32,694 bases of DNA, from assembly GCA_020052955.1 (NCBI GenBank), contig JAGVOB010000150.1:1-32694 (forward strand), written 5' to 3'. The position numbers were made by a program, and so were the translations under genes. The notes beneath the pieces are model-generated. The model saw only the letters and a list, made by a program, of their open reading frames with translations. It did no database searches and was not told the origin of the DNA. This DNA is from Candidatus Omnitrophota bacterium (GTDB taxonomy: Bacteria > Omnitrophota > Gorgyraeia > VGKN01). Numbering within the stretch: position 1 is the first letter of the stretch; each line of letters starts with the position of its first letter. Positions 1-7,015 of the stretch are shown here, in pieces.

Positions 1-36
1 CCCGCCGCTTTGCCTTGGCAGGCGGGGATTTTGATA
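1..36 (+). terminator. GC-rich hairpin at the window edge, possible terminator
   Basis: The arms CCCGCC (1-6) and GGCGGG (21-26) pair, with a second small stem TGCC/GGCA inside, and a short T-rich stretch follows. It could end a transcript entering from the left. The T-run is interrupted, and similar GC-rich palindromes occur elsewhere in the window, so it may instead be a dispersed repeat. Confidence 0.35.
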
Positions 37-99
37 TGTCATTTTGATATTTAATTTTTGATATTTGAATTTGAGATGATAACTCTATTTAGTAGACAA
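37..99. repeat. AT-rich dispersed repeat, copy 1
   Basis: This stretch is nearly the same as 30686-30748. Both begin TGTCATTTTGATATTT, continue with further TTTTTGATATTTGAATTT words, and end in a CTATTTAGTAGACAA / CCATTTAATAGACAA block. In both places the repeat ends shortly before a start codon (124 here, 30762 there). A related palindromic sequence lies at 28141-28275. The left arm of a possible longer palindrome would lie outside the window. Confidence 0.75.
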
Positions 100-123
100 T
101 ATGGTATACAGACGGTTAATTAG

Positions 124-1182
124 ATGCTAGACAAGACGAAGATAAAGAAGATATTGGTGGTTAGGACAGACAGGATAGGGGATGTAGTTCTATCTACGCC
201 TGTGATAAGAGTACTTAGAGAGAATTTCAAGGATAGTTTTATAGCTATGATGGTCAGCTCCAAGACCAAGGATTTAGTCAGTCAAAATCCGTACTTAGAC
301 GAGGTTATTGTTTATGACAAGGACAATATTCATAAAAGTATATTCTCCTCAATAAAATTTGCCTTTTATCTAAAAAGGAAAAAGATAGATATGGTTTTAA
401 TACTTCATCCGACTAATAGGGTTAATATAATGACGTATCTGGCAGGTATTCCTATAAGAGTGGGCTATGACAGAAAATGCGGGTTTTTATTAACCGATAA
501 AATCCCAGACGAGAAATACCTGGGCTTAAAGCATGAGATAGAATACAGCCTGGATATGTTAAGGCATATCGGTCTGGAGGTCAAAGATGATTTAAAGCAG
601 CTTTTTGTAGCGATAAAGAAAGAGGATATGTTGAGTGTAGAGAAGTTCCTTGCAGCAAATAATATAAAAAAATCCAATATCGTAATTGGTATAAACCCAA
701 GCGCAAGCGACCCAACAAGAAGGTGGATGCCAGAACGTTTTGCAAAGCTTGCGGATAGTTTGATAAAGGATTTTAACGCAAAAGTAATCATAACTACAGA
801 AAGCTCTGACATTGAAGTAGGCAGAACTGTCTCAAACCTTATGCAGAATAAACCCATCCTAGCGCTCGGGAATCTGACGCTGGGGGAGCTTGCGTGTTTA
901 ATGAAGCATTTAAGGATATTTATCTCAAATGATTCAGGCCCTGTCCATATTGCAACCGCTATGGATACGCCGGTTATATCCATATTTGGCAGAAATCAGA
1001 AAGGGCTTAGCCCGGACAGATGGAAACCGCTTGGTAGGGACGATATATACATACATAAGGAGGTAGGATGCTCTGTCTGCCTCGCGCATAACTGCGATAA
1101 AGGTTTTAAATGTTTAGAAGCAATCAGCGTAAACGAGGTATTGGATGCAGTCAGAAGGCTTTCGAAATATATTAGTAGTTAA
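124..1182 (+). CDS. Glycosyltransferase family 9 (ADP-heptose:LPS heptosyltransferase-like)
   Basis: A 352-residue GT-B glycosyltransferase of the WaaC/WaaF/RfaF family, expected to move heptose from ADP-heptose to the growing LPS core on the inner face of the inner membrane. Seen in the sequence: the N-terminal motif ILVVRTDRIGDVVLSTP with the conserved RxGD (residues ~10-26), and the C-terminal nucleotide-sugar motif NDSGPVHIATA followed by PVISIFG. Three or four cysteines sit near the C-terminus (CSVC, then two more), as often seen in this family. Length is normal. The next GT9 gene starts 38 bp before this one ends, which suggests translational coupling. No strong Shine-Dalgarno precedes the ATG. 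The exact acceptor cannot be read from sequence, so I give no waa symbol. Confidence 0.9.
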   Translation: MLDKTKIKKILVVRTDRIGDVVLSTPVIRVLRENFKDSFIAMMVSSKTKDLVSQNPYLDEVIVYDKDNIHKSIFSSIKFAFYLKRKKIDMVLILHPTNRVNIMTYLAGIPIRVGYDRKCGFLLTDKIPDEKYLGLKHEIEYSLDMLRHIGLEVKDDLKQLFVAIKKEDMLSVEKFLAANNIKKSNIVIGINPSASDPTRRWMPERFAKLADSLIKDFNAKVIITTESSDIEVGRTVSNLMQNKPILALGNLTLGELACLMKHLRIFISNDSGPVHIATAMDTPVISIFGRNQKGLSPDRWKPLGRDDIYIHKEVGCSVCLAHNCDKGFKCLEAISVNEVLDAVRRLSKYISS

Positions 1183-2239
1183 TCCATATGGGATAGGGGA
1201 TGCTCTTTTTACAACGCCCATTATACGCTCCCTAAAGGAAAATTTCCCATCAAGCGGAATAGATGTTCTGCTTGGCTCAAGGACGAAGGAGGTATTTGAG
1301 TATAATCCTGACGTAGTCGATATAATAGTGTTTGACAAGGGTGAATTTGATAAGGTCGGATTTATTAAAAAGATGGGATTATTGTCTGAGGTATTCAGGA
1401 AATTGAAAAATAAGGGCTATGATTTAATGGTGGATTTATCGAATGCGCCGGAATACGGTTTCTTTGGGAAATTTCTTCTAAGAGTACCTGTAAGGGTTGG
1501 ATTTGATTACAAAAAAAGGGGAAGGTTTTTAACTAAAAAGGTACCACTTAAGGGATTTGAGGGAAAGCATATAGTAGAATTTTACCTTGACCTCTTAAGA
1601 AAGCTGGAAATCACGGTTACGGATAATAATCTGCATATGTATATAACCGATGGCCAGTTAAGATGGGCAGAGGATTTCCTGGTGAAAAATAATATAAAGG
1701 TTTCCGGTATAGTTGTGGGAATAATCCCGGGCGGGGGGGAAAGCTGGGGCAGGGACTCATATCTAAAACGCTGGCCGGCGGAGAATTTTGCAAAGGTTTC
1801 AAAACTGCTAACGGATAAGTTTGATGCGAAGGTTTTGCTTTTCGGCTCAAAGGATGAAACAGGGATATGCAAGGAGATATCGGACTTTTTGGATGGCCGG
1901 GTAGTAGACACGTCCGGAAAGTTGAGCATCTGTGAATTAGCAGCGCTGTTTAAAAAATGCAGTCTTATTATATGTAATGACGGCGGGCCCTTGCATATAG
2001 CAAAGAGCCAGAATGTAAATACTATATCCATATTTGGCCCGGTGGATAGCATGGTATACGGCCCATTCCCAAGGACTGACAGGGATGTAGTTTTAGAAGC
2101 AGCGCTAAATTGCAGGCCATGCTACAAAAATTTTAAAATGTTGGATTGCAAGACAAAAGAATGCCTCAAATCAATATCGCCTGAGATGGTGTTTGAAGAG
2201 GTAAAATCCCTTATCGGAATAAATGGGAAGTGTCCCTGA
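1145..2239 (+). CDS. Glycosyltransferase family 9, second copy
   Basis: A 364-residue paralogue of the preceding gene. It has the same N-terminal pattern (ILVVNPYGIGDALFTTP, with GIGD near residue 18) and the C-terminal NDGGPLHIAKS motif followed by ISIFGPVD. It is probably a second heptosyltransferase or another LPS-core transferase. It starts inside the end of the first gene, which fits an operon. A cysteine cluster (CRPC, then two single Cys) lies at residues ~320-345. Its last ~19 codons form the tail sequence that recurs at 4209-4253 and 5701-5761. The final residues after SLIG may come from a short inserted repeat, since the palindrome GGGA-AGTG-TCCC covers the last codons. Confidence 0.9.
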   Translation: MQSEGFRNILVVNPYGIGDALFTTPIIRSLKENFPSSGIDVLLGSRTKEVFEYNPDVVDIIVFDKGEFDKVGFIKKMGLLSEVFRKLKNKGYDLMVDLSNAPEYGFFGKFLLRVPVRVGFDYKKRGRFLTKKVPLKGFEGKHIVEFYLDLLRKLEITVTDNNLHMYITDGQLRWAEDFLVKNNIKVSGIVVGIIPGGGESWGRDSYLKRWPAENFAKVSKLLTDKFDAKVLLFGSKDETGICKEISDFLDGRVVDTSGKLSICELAALFKKCSLIICNDGGPLHIAKSQNVNTISIFGPVDSMVYGPFPRTDRDVVLEAALNCRPCYKNFKMLDCKTKECLKSISPEMVFEEVKSLIGINGKCP

Positions 2240-2243
2240 TAAT
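2183..2243. repeat. GT9 tail repeat, copy A (inside the gene)
   Basis: This 61-bp 3' end of the GT9 gene matches 5701-5761 at 58 of 61 positions by eye, and its last 45 bp match 4209-4253 closely. In copy A it is coding and carries the stop TGA. The other two copies lie outside any full GT9 gene, directly ahead of the ATPase and MntA/HepT cassettes. The GGGAAGTGTCCC core is itself a small palindrome. Confidence 0.9.
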
Positions 2244-2309
2244 AAGGGGCGTTCTGCGGGCGGCTGGGATCGTCAAAATAGCGTTTTTGAGTGACATGGA
2301 TTGACATGA

Positions 2310-2369
2310 AAATGTCCACTAAATCGAAATGTCTACTGGGGAGTGGACATTTAGCTCCAGTGGACATTT
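2310..2369. repeat. Four 11-bp boxes, two direct then two inverted, 17-bp phase
   Basis: AAATGTCCACT at 2310-2320 and AAATGTCTACT at 2327-2337 point one way. AGTGGACATTT at 2342-2352 and at 2359-2369 point the other way. Each like-oriented pair is spaced by exactly 17 bp, so the block is a nested inverted repeat around ~2339. It lies between the GT9 tail and the abiE promoter. It could be a protein-binding array (regulator or recombinase) or a stem-loop. The rest of the 2244-2400 gap shows nothing else I can name. Confidence 0.7.
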
Positions 2370-2400
2370 GGGATATATATGCCGGTAGCATAAAAATAGG

Positions 2401-2442
2401 TTGACTTTCTGTCAGAAAAAGTGTATATTTTTTCTGACAGAA
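2401..2442 (+). promoter_or_regulatory. abiE promoter with overlapping 14-bp inverted-repeat operator
   Basis: TTGACT (2401-2406) and TATATT (2424-2429) are spaced by 17 bp, a good sigma-70 promoter. The perfect arms TTCTGTCAGAAAAA (2407-2420) and TTTTTCTGACAGAA (2429-2442) overlap the spacer and the -10 box. AbiEi antitoxins are known to repress their own operon by binding inverted repeats in the promoter, so this is the expected autoregulatory site. A Shine-Dalgarno-like AGAGGTG lies six bases before the ATG at 2457. Confidence 0.85.
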
Positions 2443-2456
2443 GAGAGGTGGTATAA

Positions 2457-3056
2457 ATGACGCAAAGTATTTACAATATGATACTTAGCAGGATATACGG
2501 ACGGCATAGGGGTTGGGTATTTACTCCAATTCACTTTCTTGACCTTGGAAGCCGTACGGCTGTAGATCAAACTTTGGGACGTCTGACTAAATCAGGGACT
2601 ATACGTCGTCTGTCTCGAGGATTATACGATTACCCCGCAAAACATCCAGATTTTGGCGACCTTCCGCCTAATCATGATCGTATCGCACAAGCACTGGTGG
2701 GACGAGATAACTTGAAAATTCAGCCTTCCGGCGCATATGCCGCCAATCTGTTAGGATTAACAGAGCAGGTTCCGGCAAAGATTGTTTTTTTCACGGACGG
2801 CCCTAATCGTAAAGTGCAAATTGGGAAGAGGAAGATTGTTTTAAAAAGAACAACGCCGAAAAACATGGCAACAGCCGGACGGATAAGCGGATTAGTTATT
2901 CAAGCCCTGCGTTATTTAAAGCAGGTTAATATAGATTCAACTGTAATTTCAAAACTTAAGAGACGATTGTCTAATAATGATAAAAGCACACTTATGAATG
3001 ATATTCGTTATGCACCAGCATGGATAGGAAATATCTTTAGAAAAATACAAGGGTAA
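2457..3056 (+). CDS. AbiEi-like antitoxin/repressor (DUF6088 family)
   Basis: A 199-residue protein resembling the DUF6088 / AbiEi group, the antitoxin half of type IV AbiE systems. Residues ~1-60 look like a winged helix, ending in the typical IRRLSRGLYDYP segment. Residues ~75-160 form the C-terminal domain with the phrase IQPSGAYAANLLGLTEQVP. AbiEi normally counteracts the toxin's effect without binding it and represses the operon, in line with the inverted repeat overlapping the promoter. It lies 7 bp before the abiEii-like gene, so the two are almost certainly co-transcribed. Confidence 0.85.
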   Translation: MTQSIYNMILSRIYGRHRGWVFTPIHFLDLGSRTAVDQTLGRLTKSGTIRRLSRGLYDYPAKHPDFGDLPPNHDRIAQALVGRDNLKIQPSGAYAANLLGLTEQVPAKIVFFTDGPNRKVQIGKRKIVLKRTTPKNMATAGRISGLVIQALRYLKQVNIDSTVISKLKRRLSNNDKSTLMNDIRYAPAWIGNIFRKIQG

Positions 3057-3063
3057 GAGGTTT

Positions 3064-4080
3064 ATGGATAATTTTTTGTTATTAAAGGATTTAGATAAAA
3101 AAGTATATTTTGATGTCGTCGCGAATGAATTAGATGTCACGCCTCAACTTATAGAAAAAGATTTCTGGGTGTGCTGGATACTCAAAATACTTTTTTCATT
3201 GCCTGAATCAGGCAATCACTTGACGTTTAAGGGAGGCACGTCGCTTTCTAAGTGTTATAACGTTATCAAGCGGTTTTCTGAAGATGTTGATGTTTCAATC
3301 GAAAGGACTTTTTTAACAAGCCAAGAATCAATTGAGCCCGATAGAAAACAAAGCAGTAAAGAAAATCAGCGAAGGCTGGATCGTTTGAAGCAAGCATGCC
3401 AAGAGAAGATTGCTGATGTAATCATCCCTGAGCTGAAGGACAAAATTGGAGCCGCTTTATCTGACATGGGAAAATGGGAAATCAAACTGGATCCCGATGA
3501 TCCAGACAAACAAACTATTTTATTTACATATCCCAGCATCATAGACAATAGCATGAGTAAGTATATTCAACCTGTTGTAAAGATTGAGCTCGGCGCGCGA
3601 TCGGATCATTGGCCGGTTGAAGTTATGTCTGTCAAACCTTACGTTTCTAATGCGTCCGGTAAGGTGACTATTGAAGGCGCGCAGGTACGTGTTTTGGGGG
3701 CTGAAAGAACCTTTTGGGAAAAAGCGACAATATTGCATGCTATAAGCTACGGCTCAAAGTTACGAACAAGGATGTCTCGTCATTACTACGATGTGGGTGA
3801 GATGGTTGGTTCTCCTATTTATGGTAAAGCCATTCAGAATATTGACCTATTGATAAAAGTCGCAGAACATAAAGCTTTATTTTTCAAAGACAATAAGGCG
3901 CGTTATGATTTAGCAAAGCCCGGTAGTTTGCGATTAATGCCTCAAGATGAGCATATCGTTCAGTTAAATGAGGACTACCGGCAAATGCAGGAAATGTTTT
4001 TTGAGGACCCGCCCACATTTGACCAGATTATAGAAAAATTACGAGGCATAGAAAAAGAGATCAACAGGATTTTATTATGA
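3064..4080 (+). CDS. AbiEii-like nucleotidyltransferase toxin
   Basis: A 338-residue member of the AbiEii/AbiGii nucleotidyltransferase family. The signature GGTSLSK (residues ~58-64) followed by RFSEDVD (~71-77) supplies the GG/S and paired acidic metal ligands of the polymerase-beta fold. A conserved ERTFWEKATILH segment (residues ~216-227) is also typical. Such toxins transfer nucleotides to a target (tRNA in characterised relatives) and halt growth, often on phage infection. AGAGG precedes the ATG by only 3 bases. The gene is complete, and its stop TGA is followed directly by an unexplained coding-like fragment. Confidence 0.88.
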   Translation: MDNFLLLKDLDKKVYFDVVANELDVTPQLIEKDFWVCWILKILFSLPESGNHLTFKGGTSLSKCYNVIKRFSEDVDVSIERTFLTSQESIEPDRKQSSKENQRRLDRLKQACQEKIADVIIPELKDKIGAALSDMGKWEIKLDPDDPDKQTILFTYPSIIDNSMSKYIQPVVKIELGARSDHWPVEVMSVKPYVSNASGKVTIEGAQVRVLGAERTFWEKATILHAISYGSKLRTRMSRHYYDVGEMVGSPIYGKAIQNIDLLIKVAEHKALFFKDNKARYDLAKPGSLRLMPQDEHIVQLNEDYRQMQEMFFEDPPTFDQIIEKLRGIEKEINRILL

Positions 4081-4210
4081 ATTATTGGCGGACATCGGAT
4101 TATCATTTTTCGCAAAAGGTGGAAAAGAAGGCGAAGTCGAAAAATACCGGCAGATTAAGCCAGAGGATTTGGAAGATTTTCTCAAGACAAGGACGAATAT
4201 AAAGGGATAG
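4079..4210 (+). pseudogene. Orphan coding-like fragment after abiEii
   Basis: An open frame of 43 codons without a start reads through this stretch and ends at TAG 4208-4210. It contains the charged, protein-like phrases FFAKGGKEGEVEKYRQIK and PEDLEDFLKTRTNIKG. It overlaps the abiEii stop in another frame and ends exactly where GT9 tail repeat B begins. I do not recognise the family. It looks like the 3' end of a gene brought in or left behind when the neighbouring cassettes were assembled, but a chance open frame cannot be excluded. Confidence 0.35.
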
Positions 4211-4253
4211 GTGAAATCCCTTATCGGAATAAATGGGAAGTGTCCCGAATAAT
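4209..4253. repeat. GT9 tail repeat, copy B
   Basis: This 45-bp segment begins AGGTGAAATCCC and ends TGTCCCGAATAAT. It matches the last part of the second GT9 gene (2199-2243) and of copy C (5717-5761) with only one to a few differences. Read in the GT9 frame it ends in the same GINGKCP residues, with a different last codon and stop. It lies between the abiE pair and the promoter of the DUF4143 ATPase. Confidence 0.88.
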
Positions 4254-4271
4254 TCTAATAATTAATGTCAA

Positions 4272-4318
4272 TTTGTGCATAAAAAAATGTTGTTTTGTGC
4301 ATAAGTACGTGGTATGCT
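4272..4318 (+). promoter_or_regulatory. Probable ATPase promoter with two TTTGTGCATAA boxes 22 bp apart
   Basis: The 11-bp word TTTGTGCATAA occurs at 4272-4282 and at 4294-4304, two helical turns apart. A possible -35 TTGTTT (4290-4295) and -10 TATGCT (4313-4318) are spaced by 17 bp. One box then falls in the spacer and the other just upstream, an arrangement expected for a repressor acting on one face of the DNA. Confidence 0.55.
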
Positions 4319-4349
4319 TATACGAGAAATCCCGAGGCTTTAACGCTTC

Positions 4350-4370
4350 GAAAATTTAAGCTAAATTTTC
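4350..4370. other. Perfect 9-bp stem-loop in the ATPase leader
   Basis: GAAAATTTA (4350-4358) and TAAATTTTC (4362-4370) are perfect complements around a 3-base loop. A GGCTT/AAGCC pair flanks it. It lies in the ~100-nt leader between the likely promoter and the ATPase start. It is not followed by a T-run, so it is more likely a leader structure than a terminator. Confidence 0.5.
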
Positions 4371-4428
4371 TCGCAAGCCACCGAGATATCACTAAATAAA
4401 AACTTATTGTGTTCGAGGAGGCCCGATT

Positions 4429-5649
4429 ATGAAGTATATTCCACGATGGTTGGAGGCAAGGCTTCTAGAAGTACTTAAATCTCACCCAGTAGTCGTTTTA
4501 ACAGGCCCAAGGCAGGTTGGCAAGAGCACGCTTTTAGAGCATGCAGAATTTTTAAAGGATTGGAGATACATAACCTTAGATGATATCGATGCGCTAGAGC
4601 AAGCTAGGGAAGATCCTAAAGGGTTGTTTTGGGAAGATAGGCCTACTATTATTGACGAAGCCCAGCGATGCCCCGAGCTAATGCTTACGGTTAAGTATCT
4701 TGTCGATAAATCCGATCGACGCAGAAACTTCATCCTTTCAGGTTCCGGGAATATATCGTTACGGCAAGCGCCGAGAGAGACATTGGCAGGCAGGGCAAAA
4801 TATTTGCATTTGACTGGGTTTGGTTATAGAGAAATGCACGGACTTCCAGCGCAGGGGCTTCTTGGCCAAATATGGTCCGGCCAAGAGGTTAAAGATTCAA
4901 ATACCAAGCCAACCATAGATCTGGCGCAATCTATATGGCGGGGATGCTTGCCGGGCGTAGTACTTGCTTCAAATGAGAAAATAGCCTTGGAGCGGCTCAG
5001 CAGTTATATTGACACTTATATTCAGCGGGATATACAGGATTTAGTAAAAATCAGGCATCCGCAACATTTTCGCCGTTTGATGGAGGCCTTAGCGCAAGCG
5101 ACAGGCTGGGAATCTGTACAAGATGAGTTATCCAAGGCCTGTGGAGAAACCAGAACAAATGTCAGCAGATACATGAGTTTATTAAAAGATACAAATCTTT
5201 TGTATGAGCTAAAAGGCTATTGCTTAAAGGGCGAAAGAGCATATAAGCAATCAAAATGCTTCTGGTTTGATTCAGGCTCAGCATGTTTCCTCGCTGGTAT
5301 TCGTTCGGCCGCTCAGCTTAAAAAACCTCATGTCAGAGGACGATATTTAGAGAATTTCATCTTGCAGCAGATTTTATCATGGGCTTCTTTGCAGCTGTCA
5401 GCACCTGAGATACTTTACTGGAAACTGAAGGCGCAAGGCGCAGAGGTTGATTTTGTCATCTCTTCAGCTGGCAGGGCCATAGGAATAGAAGTTAAGTCTT
5501 CTAATGAGATCACATTTGGCGATACGAGACCGATGCGTGAATTTCTTAAGTCTCATCCACAGGCTTCAAAAGGCATTATTGTCTATGCAGGGAATAAGAT
5601 TTATCCGGTAGCTACAAATATTTATGCTGTTCCTTGGACAGTTTTCTGA
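4429..5649 (+). CDS. AAA ATPase with DUF4143 C-terminal domain
   Basis: A 406-residue ATPase of the AAA_14 + DUF4143 type, common in bacteria and archaea and often found in mobile or defence regions, with no settled function. Walker A is GPRQVGKST (residues ~26-34), and Walker B is TIIDEAQ (~66-72). The C-terminal DUF4143 region carries EVDFVISSAG...IGIEVKS (residues ~340-365), which resembles a PD-(D/E)xK nuclease core. Whether it cuts DNA is not known. A strong GAGGAGG precedes the ATG by 7 bases. The gene stands alone between GT9 tail copies B and C. Confidence 0.9.
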   Translation: MKYIPRWLEARLLEVLKSHPVVVLTGPRQVGKSTLLEHAEFLKDWRYITLDDIDALEQAREDPKGLFWEDRPTIIDEAQRCPELMLTVKYLVDKSDRRRNFILSGSGNISLRQAPRETLAGRAKYLHLTGFGYREMHGLPAQGLLGQIWSGQEVKDSNTKPTIDLAQSIWRGCLPGVVLASNEKIALERLSSYIDTYIQRDIQDLVKIRHPQHFRRLMEALAQATGWESVQDELSKACGETRTNVSRYMSLLKDTNLLYELKGYCLKGERAYKQSKCFWFDSGSACFLAGIRSAAQLKKPHVRGRYLENFILQQILSWASLQLSAPEILYWKLKAQGAEVDFVISSAGRAIGIEVKSSNEITFGDTRPMREFLKSHPQASKGIIVYAGNKIYPVATNIYAVPWTVF

Positions 5650-5700
5650 TTTAAATTTTGGAGCCAATGATTAAATTTGGAATTAGGCAATCATTCGATT

Positions 5701-5761
5701 GAGATGGTGCTTGAAGAGGTGAAATCCCTTATCGGAATAAATGGGAAGTGTCCCGGATAAT
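5701..5761. repeat. GT9 tail repeat, copy C
   Basis: This 61-bp stretch matches 2183-2243 with about three differences. It reads in the GT9 frame as EMVLEEVKSLIGINGKCPG and a stop, with no GT9 gene upstream. The codons just before it (NHSI) weakly recall the KSIS of the real gene, so the homologous tract may be slightly longer. It sits 51 bp after the ATPase stop and 26 bp before the mntA start. Confidence 0.9.
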
Positions 5762-5787
5762 CTGATAATAAAAAACGGAGGTTAAAC

Positions 5788-6081
5788 ATGATTACAGTTG
5801 CAAAGATAAAGAAAATACTTGAGAAACACAAGGAAGAGCTTGAGGCAAAATATAACATAAAGGATATAGGTATATTCGGTTCTTACGTGAGGAGAGAAGC
5901 AAGGAAAAAAAGCGATATCGATATCCTGGTTGAGTTTGAAAAGCCCATAGATTTCTTTGATTTTTTGGAATTAGAGGAATACCTTAGCCGAATTCTTAAT
6001 ATAAAGGTGGATTTGGTTATGAAAAAGGTACTAAAACCAAATATTGGGGAAAGTATAATGAGGGAGGTTATTTATGTCTAA
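5788..6081 (+). CDS. mntA: MntA-type minimal nucleotidyltransferase antitoxin
   Basis: A 97-residue minimal nucleotidyltransferase. The core motif GSYVRREARKKSDIDILV (residues ~31-48) gives the GS and DxD residues of the family, and a further acidic residue lies in KVDLVM (~74-79). In characterised MntA-HepT pairs the antitoxin adds AMP units to a tyrosine of the HEPN toxin and so silences it. GGAGG lies 6 bases before the ATG. The gene overlaps the HEPN gene by 8 bp, the standard arrangement of such pairs. It follows GT9 tail copy C directly, and I see no clear promoter of its own. Confidence 0.9.
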   Translation: MITVAKIKKILEKHKEELEAKYNIKDIGIFGSYVRREARKKSDIDILVEFEKPIDFFDFLELEEYLSRILNIKVDLVMKKVLKPNIGESIMREVIYV

Positions 6082-6430
6082 AGAAAGAACATACATTGAC
6101 TATGTTAGAGATATAGTAAATGAAATAAATAGAATAGAGAATTTTATTAAGAATTTATCTTATGATGAATTTGTAAAAGACGAAAAGACTATTTATGCAG
6201 TTATAAGGTGTTTTGAGGTTATGGGAGAAGCAGCTAAAAATATACCGAAGCAAATTCGCGATAAGTACTCTATACTTCCATGGAAAAGAATATCAGGAAT
6301 GAGGGATAAGTTGATACATGAGTATTTTGGGGTTGATTATGAGACTTTGTGGCAAACAATTAAGAAAAGGATACCCGAGATTAAACCATCATTAGGCACT
6401 ATATTAAAGGACATGGGAGATAAAAAATAA
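6074..6430 (+). CDS. hepT: HepT-type HEPN RNase toxin (DUF86)
   Basis: A 118-residue HEPN-domain protein of the HepT/DUF86 family. The catalytic and modification motif RDKLIHEY (residues ~76-83) fits RxxxxHxY: the R and H form the RNase site, and the Tyr is the AMPylation site in studied relatives. The phrase CFEVMGEAAKNIP (residues ~46-58) is also typical. AGGGAGG lies 6 bases before the ATG, inside the end of mntA. Together the pair forms a MntA/HepT toxin-antitoxin system that appears complete. Confidence 0.92.
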   Translation: MSKERTYIDYVRDIVNEINRIENFIKNLSYDEFVKDEKTIYAVIRCFEVMGEAAKNIPKQIRDKYSILPWKRISGMRDKLIHEYFGVDYETLWQTIKKRIPEIKPSLGTILKDMGDKK

Positions 6431-6590
6431 TTATGTTTAAGATTTAAAGAACCAAGAAGCATAAGCCCCGGGTTTTTCCGCAGAGGCGCCTGCGGGTTCG
6501 TCTCGCCCACCTAGCTGCGAGGGGCTGGCTAAGAGGGCTCGCCGAGGCGGACAGGCAGGGATATTAAGGAAATTGAAGAGTAGATTGCGG
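6431..6590. other. Non-coding GC-rich palindromic stretch
   Basis: No convincing gene. It contains the stem CCGCAG/CTGCGG (6478-6483 and 6490-6495) around GGCGCC, and a GC-rich tract rich in CGCC/GGCG words up to ~6560. It resembles the palindromic intergenic repeats at 21822-21990 and 22969-23190 in style, though not in exact sequence. A minus-strand open frame crosses it, but the protein would be low-complexity. Confidence 0.5.
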
Positions 6591-6661
6591 AAATAATGGC
6601 AAAAGAAGCTAAAGCGATAGGCCAGAGGGTCATGGTTTGCCATCCGATAAGCCAGGGGGCA

Positions 6662-6690
6662 ATGGTTTGGCCTCCTTTGGCCAAAGCCAT
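6662..6690. repeat. Long imperfect palindrome
   Basis: ATGGTTTGGCC (6662-6672) and GGCCAAAGCCAT (6679-6690) pair with a single bulge around a 6-base loop. A smaller ATGG/CCAT stem lies just upstream (6632-6643). The stretch from 6596 to 6760 is open in two frames on the + strand, but the palindromes and lack of recognisable domains argue against a real protein. Confidence 0.5.
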
Positions 6691-6771
6691 AGGCAAAGCC
6701 ACAGGGACAAGGAACTGGCCTATAGATGGAGGACTAAGAGAGGCAGAAATAAGTCTGTCCCTATTTTCCTT

Positions 6772-6864
6772 ATACAGGCTGAGCTTTCAGAGCAGTTTAA
6801 GAAATCCACAGAGCACAAAGAAGAAATTCACAAAAATCTCAGAGGATTAGGATATAAGATGTAA
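6772..6864 (+). pseudogene. Possible C-terminal remnant of a DNA methylase gene
   Basis: About 30 codons ending at TAA 6862-6864 read IQAELSEQF, then a charged helix, then EEIHKNLRGLGYKM. This recalls, from memory only, the coiled C-terminal tail of N6-adenine methylases of type I systems (…NLxGLGY). No methylase body lies upstream, so it would be a stub. A search against HsdM and related C-termini would decide; a chance open frame is possible. Confidence 0.3.
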
Positions 6865-6910
6865 AAATCGCTAATGATAAATCAAAGACATGGTGAGGTT
6901 AAAATAGTAA

Positions 6911-6939
6911 TTGAAATATGTTAATTATTATAATATAAT
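6911..6939 (+). promoter_or_regulatory. Sigma-70-like promoter for the fic gene
   Basis: TTGAAA (6911-6916) and TATAAT (6934-6939) are spaced by 17 bp in a very AT-rich stretch, ~77 bp ahead of the fic ATG. A GGAAAGG Shine-Dalgarno (7000-7006) follows before the start. Confidence 0.7.
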
Positions 6940-7015
6940 AATCACCGTAATACATTATAAATGAATATGTTACAAAATATAGTGTTAAATGTTTTGATAG
7001 GAAAGGGCAAATCTT

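Noticed and set aside
6437-6643. Minus-strand open frame (68 codons) after hepT
   Set aside because: It covers GC-rich palindromes and gives a low-complexity product; no ribosome-binding site is seen.
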